DNA of 64,000 bases from Podospora pseudocomata (Eukaryota > Ascomycota > Sordariomycetes > Sordariales > Podosporaceae): the NCBI RefSeq assembly GCF_035222375.1, contig NC_085890.1, positions 434,001 through 498,000 of the forward strand, in the 5' to 3' direction. Positions 10,914 through 21,326 of this stretch are shown here, piece after piece. The stretch's first letter is position 1, and each line of letters opens with the position of its first letter. The notes below the pieces were generated by a model. The model saw only the letters and a list, made by a program, of their open reading frames with translations, did no database searches and was not told the DNA's origin. Both the position numbers and the translations under genes were made by a program.

Positions 10914-11156
10914 TCAGGTAAACCAACCTGGAAGTGTTCGCTTCTCGATTATGTTGACAAGCTCCTGCAGATTTTTTGTCACGATTTTTTCATTCCCTAG
11001 AATCTGCCCAAGGTAGTCTGGATTGTCTGCATTCTCCAAAGGGTTTTCAACGTTGAAGAGGTTTTTCATCCGTTCACGGAACTGAGTCCGTTTTTTTCGG
11101 TCTTCCCCCGTGAGAGCTGCCTCGCCCCCGTCGTTCTTGATCTGCTGTTCATACAT
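10914..11156 (-). CDS. possible small protein or 3' exon, 80 codons, unknown function
   Basis: An ATG-initiated minus-strand frame that reads like real protein: charged, helical and without the Pro/Arg-rich bias of chance frames. It contains RTQFRERMKNLFN, a DNPDYLGQILGNEKIV stretch and a Leu-rich helix ELVNIIEKR. The frame is closed by a TGA just upstream of the ATG, so it cannot simply be spliced in-frame onto the gene at 11169-12836 with the signals I can see. It may be a separate small gene, an alternative 3' exon or a remnant. No domain recognised. Confidence 0.35.
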   Translation of the reverse strand: MYEQQIKNDGGEAALTGEDRKKRTQFRERMKNLFNVENPLENADNPDYLGQILGNEKIVTKNLQELVNIIEKRTLPGWFT

Positions 11157-11168
11157 GGCGAGGTGGAG

Positions 11169-11726
11169 TCAGAGGCTGGTCTGATGGAGGATTCTTCTTG
11201 ATCTTTGCAAGTTGCTGTTGGGCCGGAGACAGTGGGAAGAAATTAAAGTTAGTACGTATCGCACACGAAGTACGAGGCAATATGAGTGGTAGCAGACAGG
11301 AATGGGAAGCTCAGGGCATTTCTGACTTGCCTTGTTTTGCCTTGTTTCCGTCGTCATTTCGATGCCACGCCTTACACGAAGAGACTCCCACACCTGCACT
11401 ACCTACTACCACCCTAGCAACACTCGTAGTCACTTTGACTGTGGTTGTTGCGGTTGCCCACCACACAGTGTGACCAACAAGGTACCAGCCACCAGCCCCT
11501 GTGACGGCTCCCACAACCACAGCTGTGGCAATCCACGACCACTGGGACCATCGCTTCGAGTTTCTCTCCACTGTTGCAAGTGTGTATAAGTCTTCCACCT
11601 CTTCCAGTGTTTCCGAGGGTATCGATTGCGGTTTGAAGTTTTACTATCTGGCTCGCTGCCTCTTTCTTTGTTCCTATTAGACAGTCAGGTCCGTTCCTGC
11701 AAAGATTCTGGCAAAAGAAAAAAAGG

Positions 11727-11759
<33 letters not shown>

Positions 11760-12836
11760 GAAAAAAAAGAAAAAAAAGAAAAAAAACAGGCGACAGCCAT
11801 ATCAGGTAGGTAGGTAATTACCTTCATCTTCCCTGCATCGCACTTGTCGAAAGGCTTGATTCACCTCATATTGCATTTTCTCCAGCTTCTGGGCTGATTC
11901 GTTGATCCTTTTATGCAGTTCGGTGCAACTGAGTTGTTTAGGCTCGATCTGTTTAAAACTTCAGTATAAAAGTACCAGAAAGAAACTATTTACGGGAAAA
12001 CCAGAAGGTCCATTGGATCTTAGGGGATTACATACACATTGCTGTAGCACCCAGACCACCAAGAGGGCTGTAAATGCAGCTGCTTGAAGAAAGTTGCTGG
12101 CCGTTCCTATCGATGCTATTATGCTCTGAACATTTTGCATTCCACTGGCCCATTTCAATACGATGCTAAGGCCTAAAGACGAAACATCTATGCTCATGAT
12201 GACCTTTTTGCTAATACGCGAATACACTTGGTAAGTTTGTCTTGATTCCAAAAAGAAAAAGTGGAATACAAAGGGTGAATCTTACAATCCATAAGCCCAC
12301 TCATCGCGATTCTCTGTCTGCAGGTTGTGGCATTGAAGGTCTGTCGGCAAACCTTTGCCGAGTTCTCTGCCTTGTGAGTTAAGAACTGACGGAGAAAGAT
12401 CTGAAAATTGTTTCCCTCATCGCCCTCTATTGATTTTCCCGGAGGAAGGTCGGGTATGAACTGGGCATTGTGCTTCTCCCGCAATCTTAGTAAAGACAAA
12501 GCATCGCCTGAGCTGAAGAGACTGTCGCATAGTCGTTGGATATCAACTTCAACACTTTGGTCGGGGCCGAGGGGGCTCTTGCGTTCCAAGACAATCTAGG
12601 AGCATGTCAGTCCTCAAACGTGAAGTCTCATGCTGTGGCCGAATACGAATGGCACTCACTTGTGTAGAGCAGTGACTATTATTGGATTGAGGATAGTTCA
12701 GATCTGCTTTCCACAAATCATGGTCAGCTACTGAAGCTGCGCTGAATACAGATGCTAATCCTCGGTTGACTGTATCCTCGGTGGCATCGACATTCGAATG
12801 CAGAACCAGAAGGTATAGCTTTGTCGTCTCTGACAT
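11169..12836 (-). CDS. multi-exon membrane protein of unknown function
   Basis: A chain of minus-strand exons with agreeing phases: 12836-12660, 12595-12286, 12187-12036, then 11948-11844, 11707-11645 and 11598 to about 11375, with a last small exon probably ending at 11169. The start is uncertain: a possible extra first exon at 13021-12914 (MPSKFVCK) also splices in phase. The N-terminal half is soluble and charged (LYLLVLHSNVDATEDT, DIQRLCDSLFSSGDAL, FLRQFLTHKAENSAKVC). The middle has a membrane helix (AAAFTALLVVWVLQQC) followed by a helical KRINESAQKLEKMQYE segment, and the C-terminal part has a second helix (WIATAVVVGAVTGAGGWYLV). I do not recognise the family. The last three exons are the weakest part; the long intron between them holds an A/G-rich repeat. 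Confidence 0.45.
11714..11787. repeat. poly(A)/G microsatellite with 8-9 bp units
   Basis: A run of nearly pure A broken by single G bases every 8 or 9 positions (repeated AGAAAAAAA). On the minus strand, the coding strand of the surrounding gene, this is a T-rich tract that ends just before a CAG acceptor at 11708. It therefore sits where a polypyrimidine tract would lie. Its length is likely to vary between isolates. Confidence 0.8.
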
Positions 12837-13318
12837 CTTGGGGATCGGAGTCCTGCTGCCCCCGAGAACCAAGTGTGATGGAAAGTGCTGTCAATAACAA
12901 CCACTGATGATACGTTGGCATTATTTGTATCGAGGAAAAGCAGGAATGGAAAAGGCCGGAGGACACCGGAGTTTGAGTCGTAGTAGCCTGAAGAAGGTTT
13001 GCAAACGAACTTGGAGGGCATTGTGCAGAAGAGGGCGGGCCACCTCTGCTGCAACCCGTTCATGACCGGTTCTATTCATTGGGATATGCCTCTATGTCTG
13101 ATAAGGATCAATATTTATGCATTCAACAAGTCTCATGTCATGTCTTTTGATGAAGATTGGACGTCACCCCTGTCAAGAATGCTTCTTTTCTCGTGTGACG
13201 TGCGGGATATGACTGCCCAGTCGTTGAACAAGCTGGTTGAGCCCAACAAGCTGAAACAACCAGCTTTCTAAGGTTCCCCTCGTTTGCTGCTCAGTTACCA
13301 ACCACATTTCGAACTTAA

Positions 13319-14303
13319 ATGACCTTCACATACCCAACATGTTCACCGATCGCTTTCTGGCATAGGCGGACTGCACCCAGCGATCAAATGGCAAACAATT
13401 CACTCATTCAAAGTGCGAATTTCGCACACAGCCATGACCATGAATACCTCTCAGGACGGCCGAGCGATGAGGATCTCAAGATTGAGATCAATGCCTTCCG
13501 TCGCAACACCATCGACTTCCTCGCCAGTTATCTTGCCACAAGAGAGGCAATTGCTCACAATCATTCGCCAGGAAATCATATGAACGGCAGCAACAGCAGT
13601 ACAGACATAAGTACACGACACCGAGTTCCCTCTCTCATCCAACGGGCCAAACTAACTGACCCTTCCAACTCCCACAGCCAAAGCACTACCCACCCCAAAC
13701 AAGTTCATCACCCTCATCGCCACCCACGACCAACTCCAAATGCAGCTCGTCCCCCTGCGCAACATCCTCCACCAAACCCTCCACAAAGCCTGGATCCGAC
13801 TCCTACGATCAAACTTCTACCTAGTTTCCAGGTATTCACCCCATCCTTTCTCCTCTCCCCACCAGCGTCTCTCCTAATCTCCAATCCTACAACATCAAAA
13901 ACAGCTAACCCCCTCACCCAGCCTCCTCCTCAAACTCACCACCCCCCTCCTCACAACTAACACACCTCTCTCCATCCTCCTCTCCATCCTCCTCGCTGCA
14001 TCATCAGCCGACACACTAGCCTACCGGACACTCCTCTACCTCCTCCTCTCATCCAAAACAAAAGACACATCCCAGATCAAAGCCCGCCTAGACGAAGAAA
14101 GCTCCTTCTTCAAACAACCCGACACCAACAACCCTGACTTCTCAGCCTTTATCCAAACCTGGCTCCTCACGGCGGACGACCTCGTCAAACTAGGCGCCAA
14201 ATGCCACTCCTGGATCCCACAAGATGACGATGAGAGGCAGCAACTCATGACCGGTTCCCACGGACACAACCCAATCACTACTTCCGAGAGTGACCGGGGC
14301 TAG
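13319..14303 (+). CDS. hypothetical protein, frame continues past its TAG stop
   Basis: Exons 13319-13610, 13678-13831 and 13922-14303 splice in phase to 275 codons (252 if the second ATG at 13388 is used); introns are 67 and 90 nt, the first with a clear CTAAC branch site. The protein begins with a helical SDEDLKIEINAFRRNTIDF segment, then a Leu-rich region (PLSILLSILLAASSADTL, YLLLSSK) and an acidic, charged C-terminal part with QTWLLTADDLVKLGAK. I recognise no family. After TAG at 14301 the same frame stays open for 38 further protein-like codons, rich in Trp and charged residues, to TGA at 14420. A 60-nt stretch, 14254-14313, has GT and AG ends and would remove the TAG in frame, giving 294 residues, but its GTTCCC donor is poor. 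Confidence 0.55.
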
Positions 14304-15135
14304 GCATGGGCAGAATGGTACGCCGGGCGCCTGGGCGGAAGCAGCGAAGGGTGGTTCTGGGAGAACAAGGTCGACGAACTAACCAGCAGAGTGTACACAT
14401 TTTTCACTGTTAGGGATTGATTAATAAAGTAATAGTCCGTAACACATGTGGTGGTGTTGACTTAGTCTCCCCCAAATACCCCTGAACCCCTGAGCATAAG
14501 CACCGCATAAACCATCCCCACACCAACTCAGCATCCCGATTTCACAACCAAATCCAAACAAAATAATGTCAAAAGAAGAATTATTAACCTTATGTAAATA
14601 AAATAAAAAGTTATGTACAACCCAAACAAAAAAGAAACCGTGTCAAGAACTTTCGGCAAAAAGAAAAAAAAACCAAGAAAAGGAAGAAAAAAACCGAAAG
14701 CTCCCCCCTTGCCCCCCCAACAAAGTGAGATACAACGTGCACGTATACCGTATTTAACGGGATACCAAGAGAACATGCTGACAACCCTCCCTTCTAGTGA
14801 TGGTCCCATTTGCACACACTCCCTGTTGTACCATGACCACATATCACCCCCAACCAACCAACCCAACAACCAGCCAATCACACCAGCCCAAACGCCGCCC
14901 TGAAGGGAAAACTTCCAATCCCAATATGCAAACAATGCAAACCGACAACTAAACTGATCCGAACAGTCCGCTCTCACACCAACCATGCCATGCTCCCCTC
15001 CGACCATGTTCCAACCAACCATTAACGTACAACAGCATCTTTCTGGCTTGTCGTGGGCAGACGGTTCATCCAACCCCAACAGCCATATCTTACAGCACCA
15101 CTCCCACAGATTCTCGTAGAAGCCGAGAATATGCC
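14304..15135. other. convergent intergenic region
   Basis: Begins with the 38-codon continuation described for the upstream gene (to 14420), then holds the 3' flanks of two convergent genes. A-rich and C-rich patches occur near 14,600-14,720 and 14,850. No further gene seen. Confidence 0.4.
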
Positions 15136-16268
15136 TTACTCCTGCCTCCTCTTGGCAATCCTTCTAGCCTCCCTCCTGGCCTCAATGTCACCCTCAGCGA
15201 GCCACCTGCTCGCCTTGACCAGCTGGATCACGTTCACGACCTGCTTGAAGGCCATGACGGGGAAGCTCACACCAGTGATAACCCAGGGCCAGAAGCTGTC
15301 CATCTTGTTCGCCCTCGCCATCTCGAGCGCACCGGCGCTGTAGGGGTTGGCGAAGATCATGCTGAGAATGCTGGAGTTGACCTGGGCGCCCTGGTGAATG
15401 GCGGCGGCGGTCGAGGGAGGAACGGTTTCAAGAAGAGAGGGCGAGAGGAGCGGGGAGCTGAAGGAGAGGAGGTACAAGCCGACGAAGAAAGCCTCGTTCA
15501 GGAAGCAGGCGATGAAGAGGACGTTCTGGTTAAGGAGGATAAAATGTTAGTGACGCAGTTCGTCGTAAAAGTAAGCTGGAAAGGCAAGTACCTTGTTGGT
15601 GTAGTAGAGGTTCAGGAGGAAGGAACGGGATTTGTCGACGTTCTTGTGGGAGGTGTTGCTGCCGCCAAGGGCAAGGGTGGCGTACATGTGCATGTCTGAA
15701 GTCGAAAGTTAGCATTGCGCTCCTAATCTAGCACCGGGGAGAAGCATAGCTCACAGTGGCTGGCAAGATCAAGAGAGATCAGGAGCTGGAAGAGAATGGC
15801 CCACCGGGGAAAGGCAGAAGCGAGGAAAGTCAGAAGGCAGGAAGTGGTGCACCGATCCGTAACTGCATGAGCATGTTAGCATCTTGTCGCACGTTTTGTA
15901 ACTATAGAGAGTAAGTGCTTACCCATATCAAGCACGGCGCCGAAGCGCGTACTTTGATTGTACGCTCTGGCGGCAATTCCATCTAATGCGTCGAGCAGAC
16001 AACTGATGGAGTATAGCAGTGTGCAGGTTCTAGGATGAATGGGCATGTAGTAGAGCGACGCAACAGCGAGGATGATTCTGGCGTATCCGATCAGGTTGGG
16101 ATAGAAAAGGAAAATGTTCTCGGCGGGCTCGTCATCGTCGAGGTCATCGAGGATATCTCGTGGAGCGTTCTCCTGTTCCATGACAGGGGCAGCATTGCCG
16201 TTGACGGTGGTGGCATTCTTTTCTTGTTGCGCGGCCGCGGCCTGTCTCCTCGTTGTAACACCTGCCAT
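15136..16268 (-). CDS. PIS1: phosphatidylinositol synthase (CDP-diacylglycerol-inositol 3-phosphatidyltransferase)
   Basis: Four exons, 16268-15923, 15862-15755, 15695-15592 and 15525-15136, join to 315 residues; introns are 60, 59 and 66 nt. The enzyme makes phosphatidylinositol from CDP-diacylglycerol and myo-inositol in the endoplasmic reticulum. The CDP-alcohol phosphatidyltransferase signature DG-x2-AR-x8-G-x3-D-x3-D is complete: D96 G97, A100 R101, G110, D114 and D118, with the last Asp supplied by exon 2, which confirms the first splice. Upstream of it are NIFLFYPNLIGYARI and several hydrophobic segments, as in Pis1. The first 50 residues are polar and acidic, longer than in yeast. The C-terminus is basic (EARREARRIAKRRQE). 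Confidence 0.92.
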
Positions 16269-19268
16269 CTTGTCTGATTGTCTATCGTCGATGAGAGAAG
16301 AGTTGTGCGAATATCATGCGGCGACTTGAGGGCGATGCCGGCTCTTCCGAATTGCGCGAAAAGGGGTAATCGTGGGGCTCTCGATATGAGGGTTCCAGTT
16401 GGGTCTGAAGCAAGGCGCGGTCGATTTGTTATCGCGGGTTGTCAATGCGGCTCTGAGGGGATTGGCTTCTCCAGAGGGTTGATTACAAAAATATAGGGTA
16501 TGAATGAGCGTAAGAAAAACCTGTGGTGTTTTCTCTTGGAAGGAGACCAGCTTCGAGCAAAGACCGAGATTGAGGTCGCCGGGGTTTCGGGCAGTTGATG
16601 ACGGAGTTTTGGCAGATAACACCAGATGCAGCCAGGGAGTGGATTCATTCGATTGCTTCTGCCATGAAATCGCTTGGCCCAAATTTTGGGACCCAGAATG
16701 CCAAGATGAGATAAGAGGGTCGATAAGAGCTTCCATCTGCCCCACATGTCCAACGCCAAGCCGGCTGTCGTAATTGTTAAGCCATCCTGACCATCAAAGC
16801 CATGACAATTCAAAGACACACCGGTCCCCAGGGTTCGGGTCTGAGCTGACTGAATCTGAGACCGACACCTCTTAGCATCCGCCAGCCCGGTCACTTGTCC
16901 CTCGCAGCCGTTCGCCAACGTCAAAGGTAGATCTGCCGCTTCTAAACGACCGGATTGCCCGGCACCGTTCTTATGTACATCCCGTCATCCTCCGAGTCCG
17001 AGATGGGGACGGTGGAAAGCATGGAACCAGCAACGTCCGCGTGGAGAGACTGCTCCGCATAGAAGTGATCATAGCCGTAAGAAGTCATGAACTTTACTGA
17101 GGCTTTTTCAAAATCTTCTCGAAGCGAATTTATCACGCGGCGATCAAGCTGATGGGAGTGTGGGCTGTGGACGTCTCATTCGGCTGATAGGGTCTGTGCT
17201 TGCATTGTCGAATGCCCTTGTCGAGCGCGGCATCTAGGCTGAATAGGGATGGATGGTCGACAAGGTTGCAGAAGTGGGAAGCGGTGGAAGGGGAAAGGCG
17301 AAGAAGGATAGCGCCGTCGACGAGGGGCAGCCGGATGTTACTCCGGGCACTTCCAGACAAATCAGAGCTGCGGCCGGACACGCAGCCCGGAGGGGGTTGA
17401 CGGGAGTTTCCAGCTTCCTGTCTTTCTATCTTGCGTTCTGCAGCGAGACGGGAAGCAATCCCAGCTAGGTAGGTCGACAGCTAGGCTGGCGAGTAGAAAC
17501 TGTTGTGGATCTTCCTCTGTGCTTCCGCCCCCATCACATTGCAGCTTCATTGCGACTCTCCAGGTTGCTACGAGCTGACTTGGCTGTCCGGGCTCCTGTT
17601 GGAACTGCCAACACAGCAACCAAGTACCAACCTACATACAGGACACAGCTACACGCCGACGTCGGCAGCGTAACCGCCGGTCAAGGCCAGCTGTGGCTTA
17701 TGGCTTCCTGGTTCCCGTGCTGCGATCTGCTGCCCGTCAGCGATGTCGTCCTCTCGTTCAGAGCTGGGGCGAACTGATATACAAAGCTCACTACGAATAG
17801 GCACGGCCCGACGGCGGACGGACGAGGGCTCCGGACAGTCGGGAATCTCGCCAATCAGTCGTCGCACAATGTCTCAATACGGTGCCAAAAAAGAAAGCTT
17901 CGAACGCGTGTGTGACCTGTCGTTGGTCGTGAGACACGGCGAAAAGAGACAGGATAGACATTCAGGTGCAGCAAAACATCCCGACCGACATATATCTACA
18001 TGCCTATCTGATTCCCTCATATCATGTCTCAATGGTGATCAGCAGGGCTGACAGCGCTGGAGGGAGGGAGGGAGCTGAACATTCATACCTCGTAGCTAAT
18101 ACGAGGTATCAAGACAGTGTGGTCTGGTCTGGCGTGGAGACGCACTTGCGGGAGTTAAATTCTTTGACGGCGGCTTTCGAGGCTTGATTGGGAGAAAGTC
18201 TGTGCGTTCCTGACCCACGGCGCATCGAGACGAGAGTCGAGCCAACAAGGGCCAGCAAGGGGTCCTTGCGCCGGGCCAGGGTCTTCCCAGCCCCAAAATG
18301 GACGGTTGACCTTTTGCGGAGGCACTGGGGGAGGGGGCACAATTTCACACCACATGCATCACCAGATTCATCACATTACCGTAGGCAAATGGTACTCTCA
18401 GGAGGACAGGACGTCTTTTACATTGCATCCGCCGGGTGCCGGATACCCCCCCAACCTATTCGTTTCCGCCTTAGTGCCAAGCTGCAAGCAGTGCACCCAG
18501 ACCTGAGATGACAGTCAGCAGCTGTGTAGGTACTGTTGTATGTATGTACCACCTATTATAAGAAGCACCCACCACACCTTGTTTTTTCCCACTCCTCGAA
18601 AATCTCGAATCTGGACCCCAAAGAGCCGATCCCCTATTCCATCTCAGCTCAGCTGGCCGGGACTCATCCAACACTTCCCCGCCTCCCGTACTTCCTGGTT
18701 TCTCCGGCCACTTGAGAGTGCTACCTCACCTTGCCGACCTTGACCTTGCCCCTGCGGGGTTGTCAAACTTCGCATCCACCGTCCTGGGCCCGCAAACCGC
18801 TAGTCTCTAGGGGACTTGCCAGTCTCGAAGCCCCCTCCTCGCCTGACGAGCTCGTGCCTGTCCTCTGCATCGTTCGATAAAACCCAACGCCCCCCAGCTT
18901 CGTGTTGACTGTACCTGGTCATCCTTGACCTATCCCCTTCTCGACCCCCGAGAGACTGGTCTTATAGACACGCAGCTCCCCCCCTCTGCCAGTCGCCACG
19001 AACCGACCAACGGCTTTTCTTCACCAGCTGAACTATCAACGCCACAATACCCAACAACACACGACCGCTTCTCCTTGTCGTGGCGCCGTCCCTTAGTCGC
19101 CGATAGCACCACTACCGCAGTACCGCCCAAAACCGCACGCCGCCTAGATCTTCGTGTGGGGTAGGACAGGTTTTTATTCTATCAAATCCGCCTGCCGAAA
19201 TACCACTTTCCCTAGACACGCCCACAACACAAACTCACCCCCAAAGACGACCATCGCACATCGCAACC
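16269..19268. other. 3-kb gene-poor region upstream of PIS1 and OMP decarboxylase
   Basis: The longest gene-free stretch of the window, holding the divergent promoters of PIS1 and OMP decarboxylase. Minus-strand frames at 16942-17381 and plus-strand frames at 17.5-19.2 kb are short, have no recognisable domain, and several lack an ATG. A GGGA-repeat patch occurs at about 18,058-18,075. The last 500 bases are C-rich and TC-rich, typical of a long fungal 5' leader. I see no RNA gene that I could name. Confidence 0.4.
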
Positions 19269-20351
19269 ATGTCAGACCGTCATCCCACTCTGCTCCAGCC
19301 CTACTCTGAGCGGGCCAAGACGGCCACTCACCCACTCTCCCGGTACCTCTTTCGGTTGATGGACCTCAAGGCCTCCAACCTCTGTCTCAGCGCCGATGTC
19401 ACAACGGCTCGGGAACTCCTCGCGCTTGCCGATAGGGTCGGCCCGTCCATCGTCGTTCTCAAGACTCACTACGATTTGATCTCGGGATGGGACTACAACC
19501 CGCAGACCGGCACTGGCGTCAAGCTTGCCGCCCTCGCCAGAAAACACGGCTTCCTCATCTTTGAGGACAGAAAATTCGTCGACATTGGAAAGACAGTCCA
19601 GATGCAGTACACAGCCGGCACTGCCCGCATAATAGAATGGGCACACATTACCAACGCCAACATCGACGCTGGCAAGGACATGGTCCGCGCCATGGCGGAA
19701 GCGGCGGCCAACTGGAAGGCACGCATTCACTACGAGGTCAAGACGTCCGTCTCTGTTGGCACACCAGTTGCTGGCCAGTTTGATGATGGGGAAGAGCAAA
19801 ACAATGGCGGGAGCGACAGGGACTCTGACGGGCGAAAAGGAAGTATCGTCTCCATCACCACCGTCACTCAGTCCTTTGAGCCTGCTGACTCACCGAGATT
19901 GGCCAAGACCAACGAGCATGGCGATGAGCTCGTCTTCCCCGGCATCGAGGAACCGCCAATGGACCGCGGACTGCTCTTATTGGCGCAAATGTCGTCCAAG
20001 GGCTGCCTGATGACCAAGGACTACACCCAGGCCTGTGTCGAGGCCGCTCGCGAGCACAAGGACTTCGTCATGGGTTATGTAGCGCAAGAAGCCCTCAACT
20101 CTGCTCCAGATGACAACTTTATCCACATGACTCCTGGCTGCAAGCTACCACCACCGGGCGAGGAGGAGAACGGACATGTCGAGGGCGACGGCTTGGGCCA
20201 GCAGTACAACACCCCGGCCAAGCTCATCACCCTCCTCGGCACTGACATCGTCATTGTGGGACGTGGCATCATCCAGGCCGCGGACCCCCCGACAGAGGCT
20301 GAGCGCTACAGGAGGAAAGCGTGGAAGGCGTACCTGGCTCGTCTGAGTTAA
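19269..20351 (+). CDS. pyr-4: orotidine 5'-phosphate decarboxylase
   Basis: Single exon, 360 codons, ATG in a good context (GCAACCATGTC). The enzyme converts OMP to UMP, the last step of pyrimidine synthesis, in the cytosol. The catalytic signature is intact: [13 protein letters not shown] at residues 98-110 with Asp100, Lys102 and Asp105. [20 protein letters not shown] at 24-43, an LKTHYDLI segment and a C-terminal [10 protein letters not shown] phosphate-binding part also match. Residues about 163-215 form an Asp/Ser/Gly-rich insert absent from yeast Ura3; filamentous fungi commonly carry such an insert. The gene stands alone, and both flanks are long non-coding stretches. Confidence 0.96.
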   Translation: MSDRHPTLLQPYSERAKTATHPLSRYLFRLMDLKASNLCLSADVTTARELLALADRVGPSIVVLKTHYDLISGWDYNPQTGTGVKLAALARKHGFLIFEDRKFVDIGKTVQMQYTAGTARIIEWAHITNANIDAGKDMVRAMAEAAANWKARIHYEVKTSVSVGTPVAGQFDDGEEQNNGGSDRDSDGRKGSIVSITTVTQSFEPADSPRLAKTNEHGDELVFPGIEEPPMDRGLLLLAQMSSKGCLMTKDYTQACVEAAREHKDFVMGYVAQEALNSAPDDNFIHMTPGCKLPPPGEEENGHVEGDGLGQQYNTPAKLITLLGTDIVIVGRGIIQAADPPTEAERYRRKAWKAYLARLS

Positions 20352-21326
20352 ATGAGCTGAACATGAACTTGGCGCTGGGGAAACGGATGGGGAAGGCTAT
20401 ACATGGCTTGAAAAGTGGCATATATGTGGTGATGGGAACATCCGGATTTTGATTTGCTGCCTGGGACAGGGTACAGCAGGTTTCTGCGAGTAGGAGAAAG
20501 GGCGGGTTAGGGTCGGGATGGAATGGATGGATACATAGGAAGGCGATTGATGGAGGGGCGTTTGGCGACATTTAGATTTGGCATGAGTGAGCGTGTTAAA
20601 GCATGATCTATGAAGTGTGCGCAAACTACAACGACGGTCTGGATTCATGTATGTATTAGTCGGGTCCCCGGAACAATACATACAGGATGACTTGCATGCG
20701 GATTCGTCCGCCAGTCGCCCGCTGGTTCACACAGCATACTTTTGTCCGTCAACGCGCCAATCGGAGGGATTCGTGTATCTGGTTTGTCTGACAGGCCACC
20801 GACGGCCCTTGCCTGAAGACAGACGCTGAACCAGGGCCCGGAGTTAGCGGTCCTACCGGCAAGGCGGGCGAGCAGTCTTAGGTGAGCCTTGGCGAATGAC
20901 ATCGGACGGATCTGATTGTCCCTCCCACTTTTGGGACCTTCTTGTTCATTGATTGATGGAGGGGGACCGGTGTCATGTCATTCCTTTGACGGTTACCTAC
21001 CTGCATCGCAATCCAATCCAACCGCCAACAACCATAGCGATCGACGGTCATCGAGTTATCGACCACGTTATGCGCCTAGCCCGCGTGCTGAACCCCTGGA
21101 ATTTTAATTGACGTTTTACCACAATCTGAGCTCATCTCTCTTTGCGTTGCGACGAGCGAGTCCGTCTTGGGGCCCGGCGAACTAGTCCGAGTCGATACTC
21201 CACTTCCCCGGACCTGAGTCCGCGCGCTCCAGTGCTTGGGACCTCGTTGCGCACCGCTACCGTTCCCCGTTTCCCGCCCCGTTTCCGGTGGATCCCTTTC
21301 GGCAGCGCACTCCCCGAGTCGATCTG
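20352..21326. other. intergenic region and promoter/leader of the Zn2Cys6 gene
   Basis: OMP decarboxylase 3' flank followed by the GC-rich leader of the next gene. Short frames here have no recognisable domain. The frame of the regulator is open upstream to 21288 but without an ATG before 21327. Confidence 0.4.

Noticed and set aside
16942-17381. Two short minus-strand frames in the 3-kb gap as a gene
   Set aside because: They could not be joined by good splice sites, and no family pattern was seen.
18925-19164. 79-codon frame in the OMP decarboxylase leader as an upstream ORF
   Set aside because: It begins at TTG, not ATG, and has a Pro/Thr-rich chance composition.
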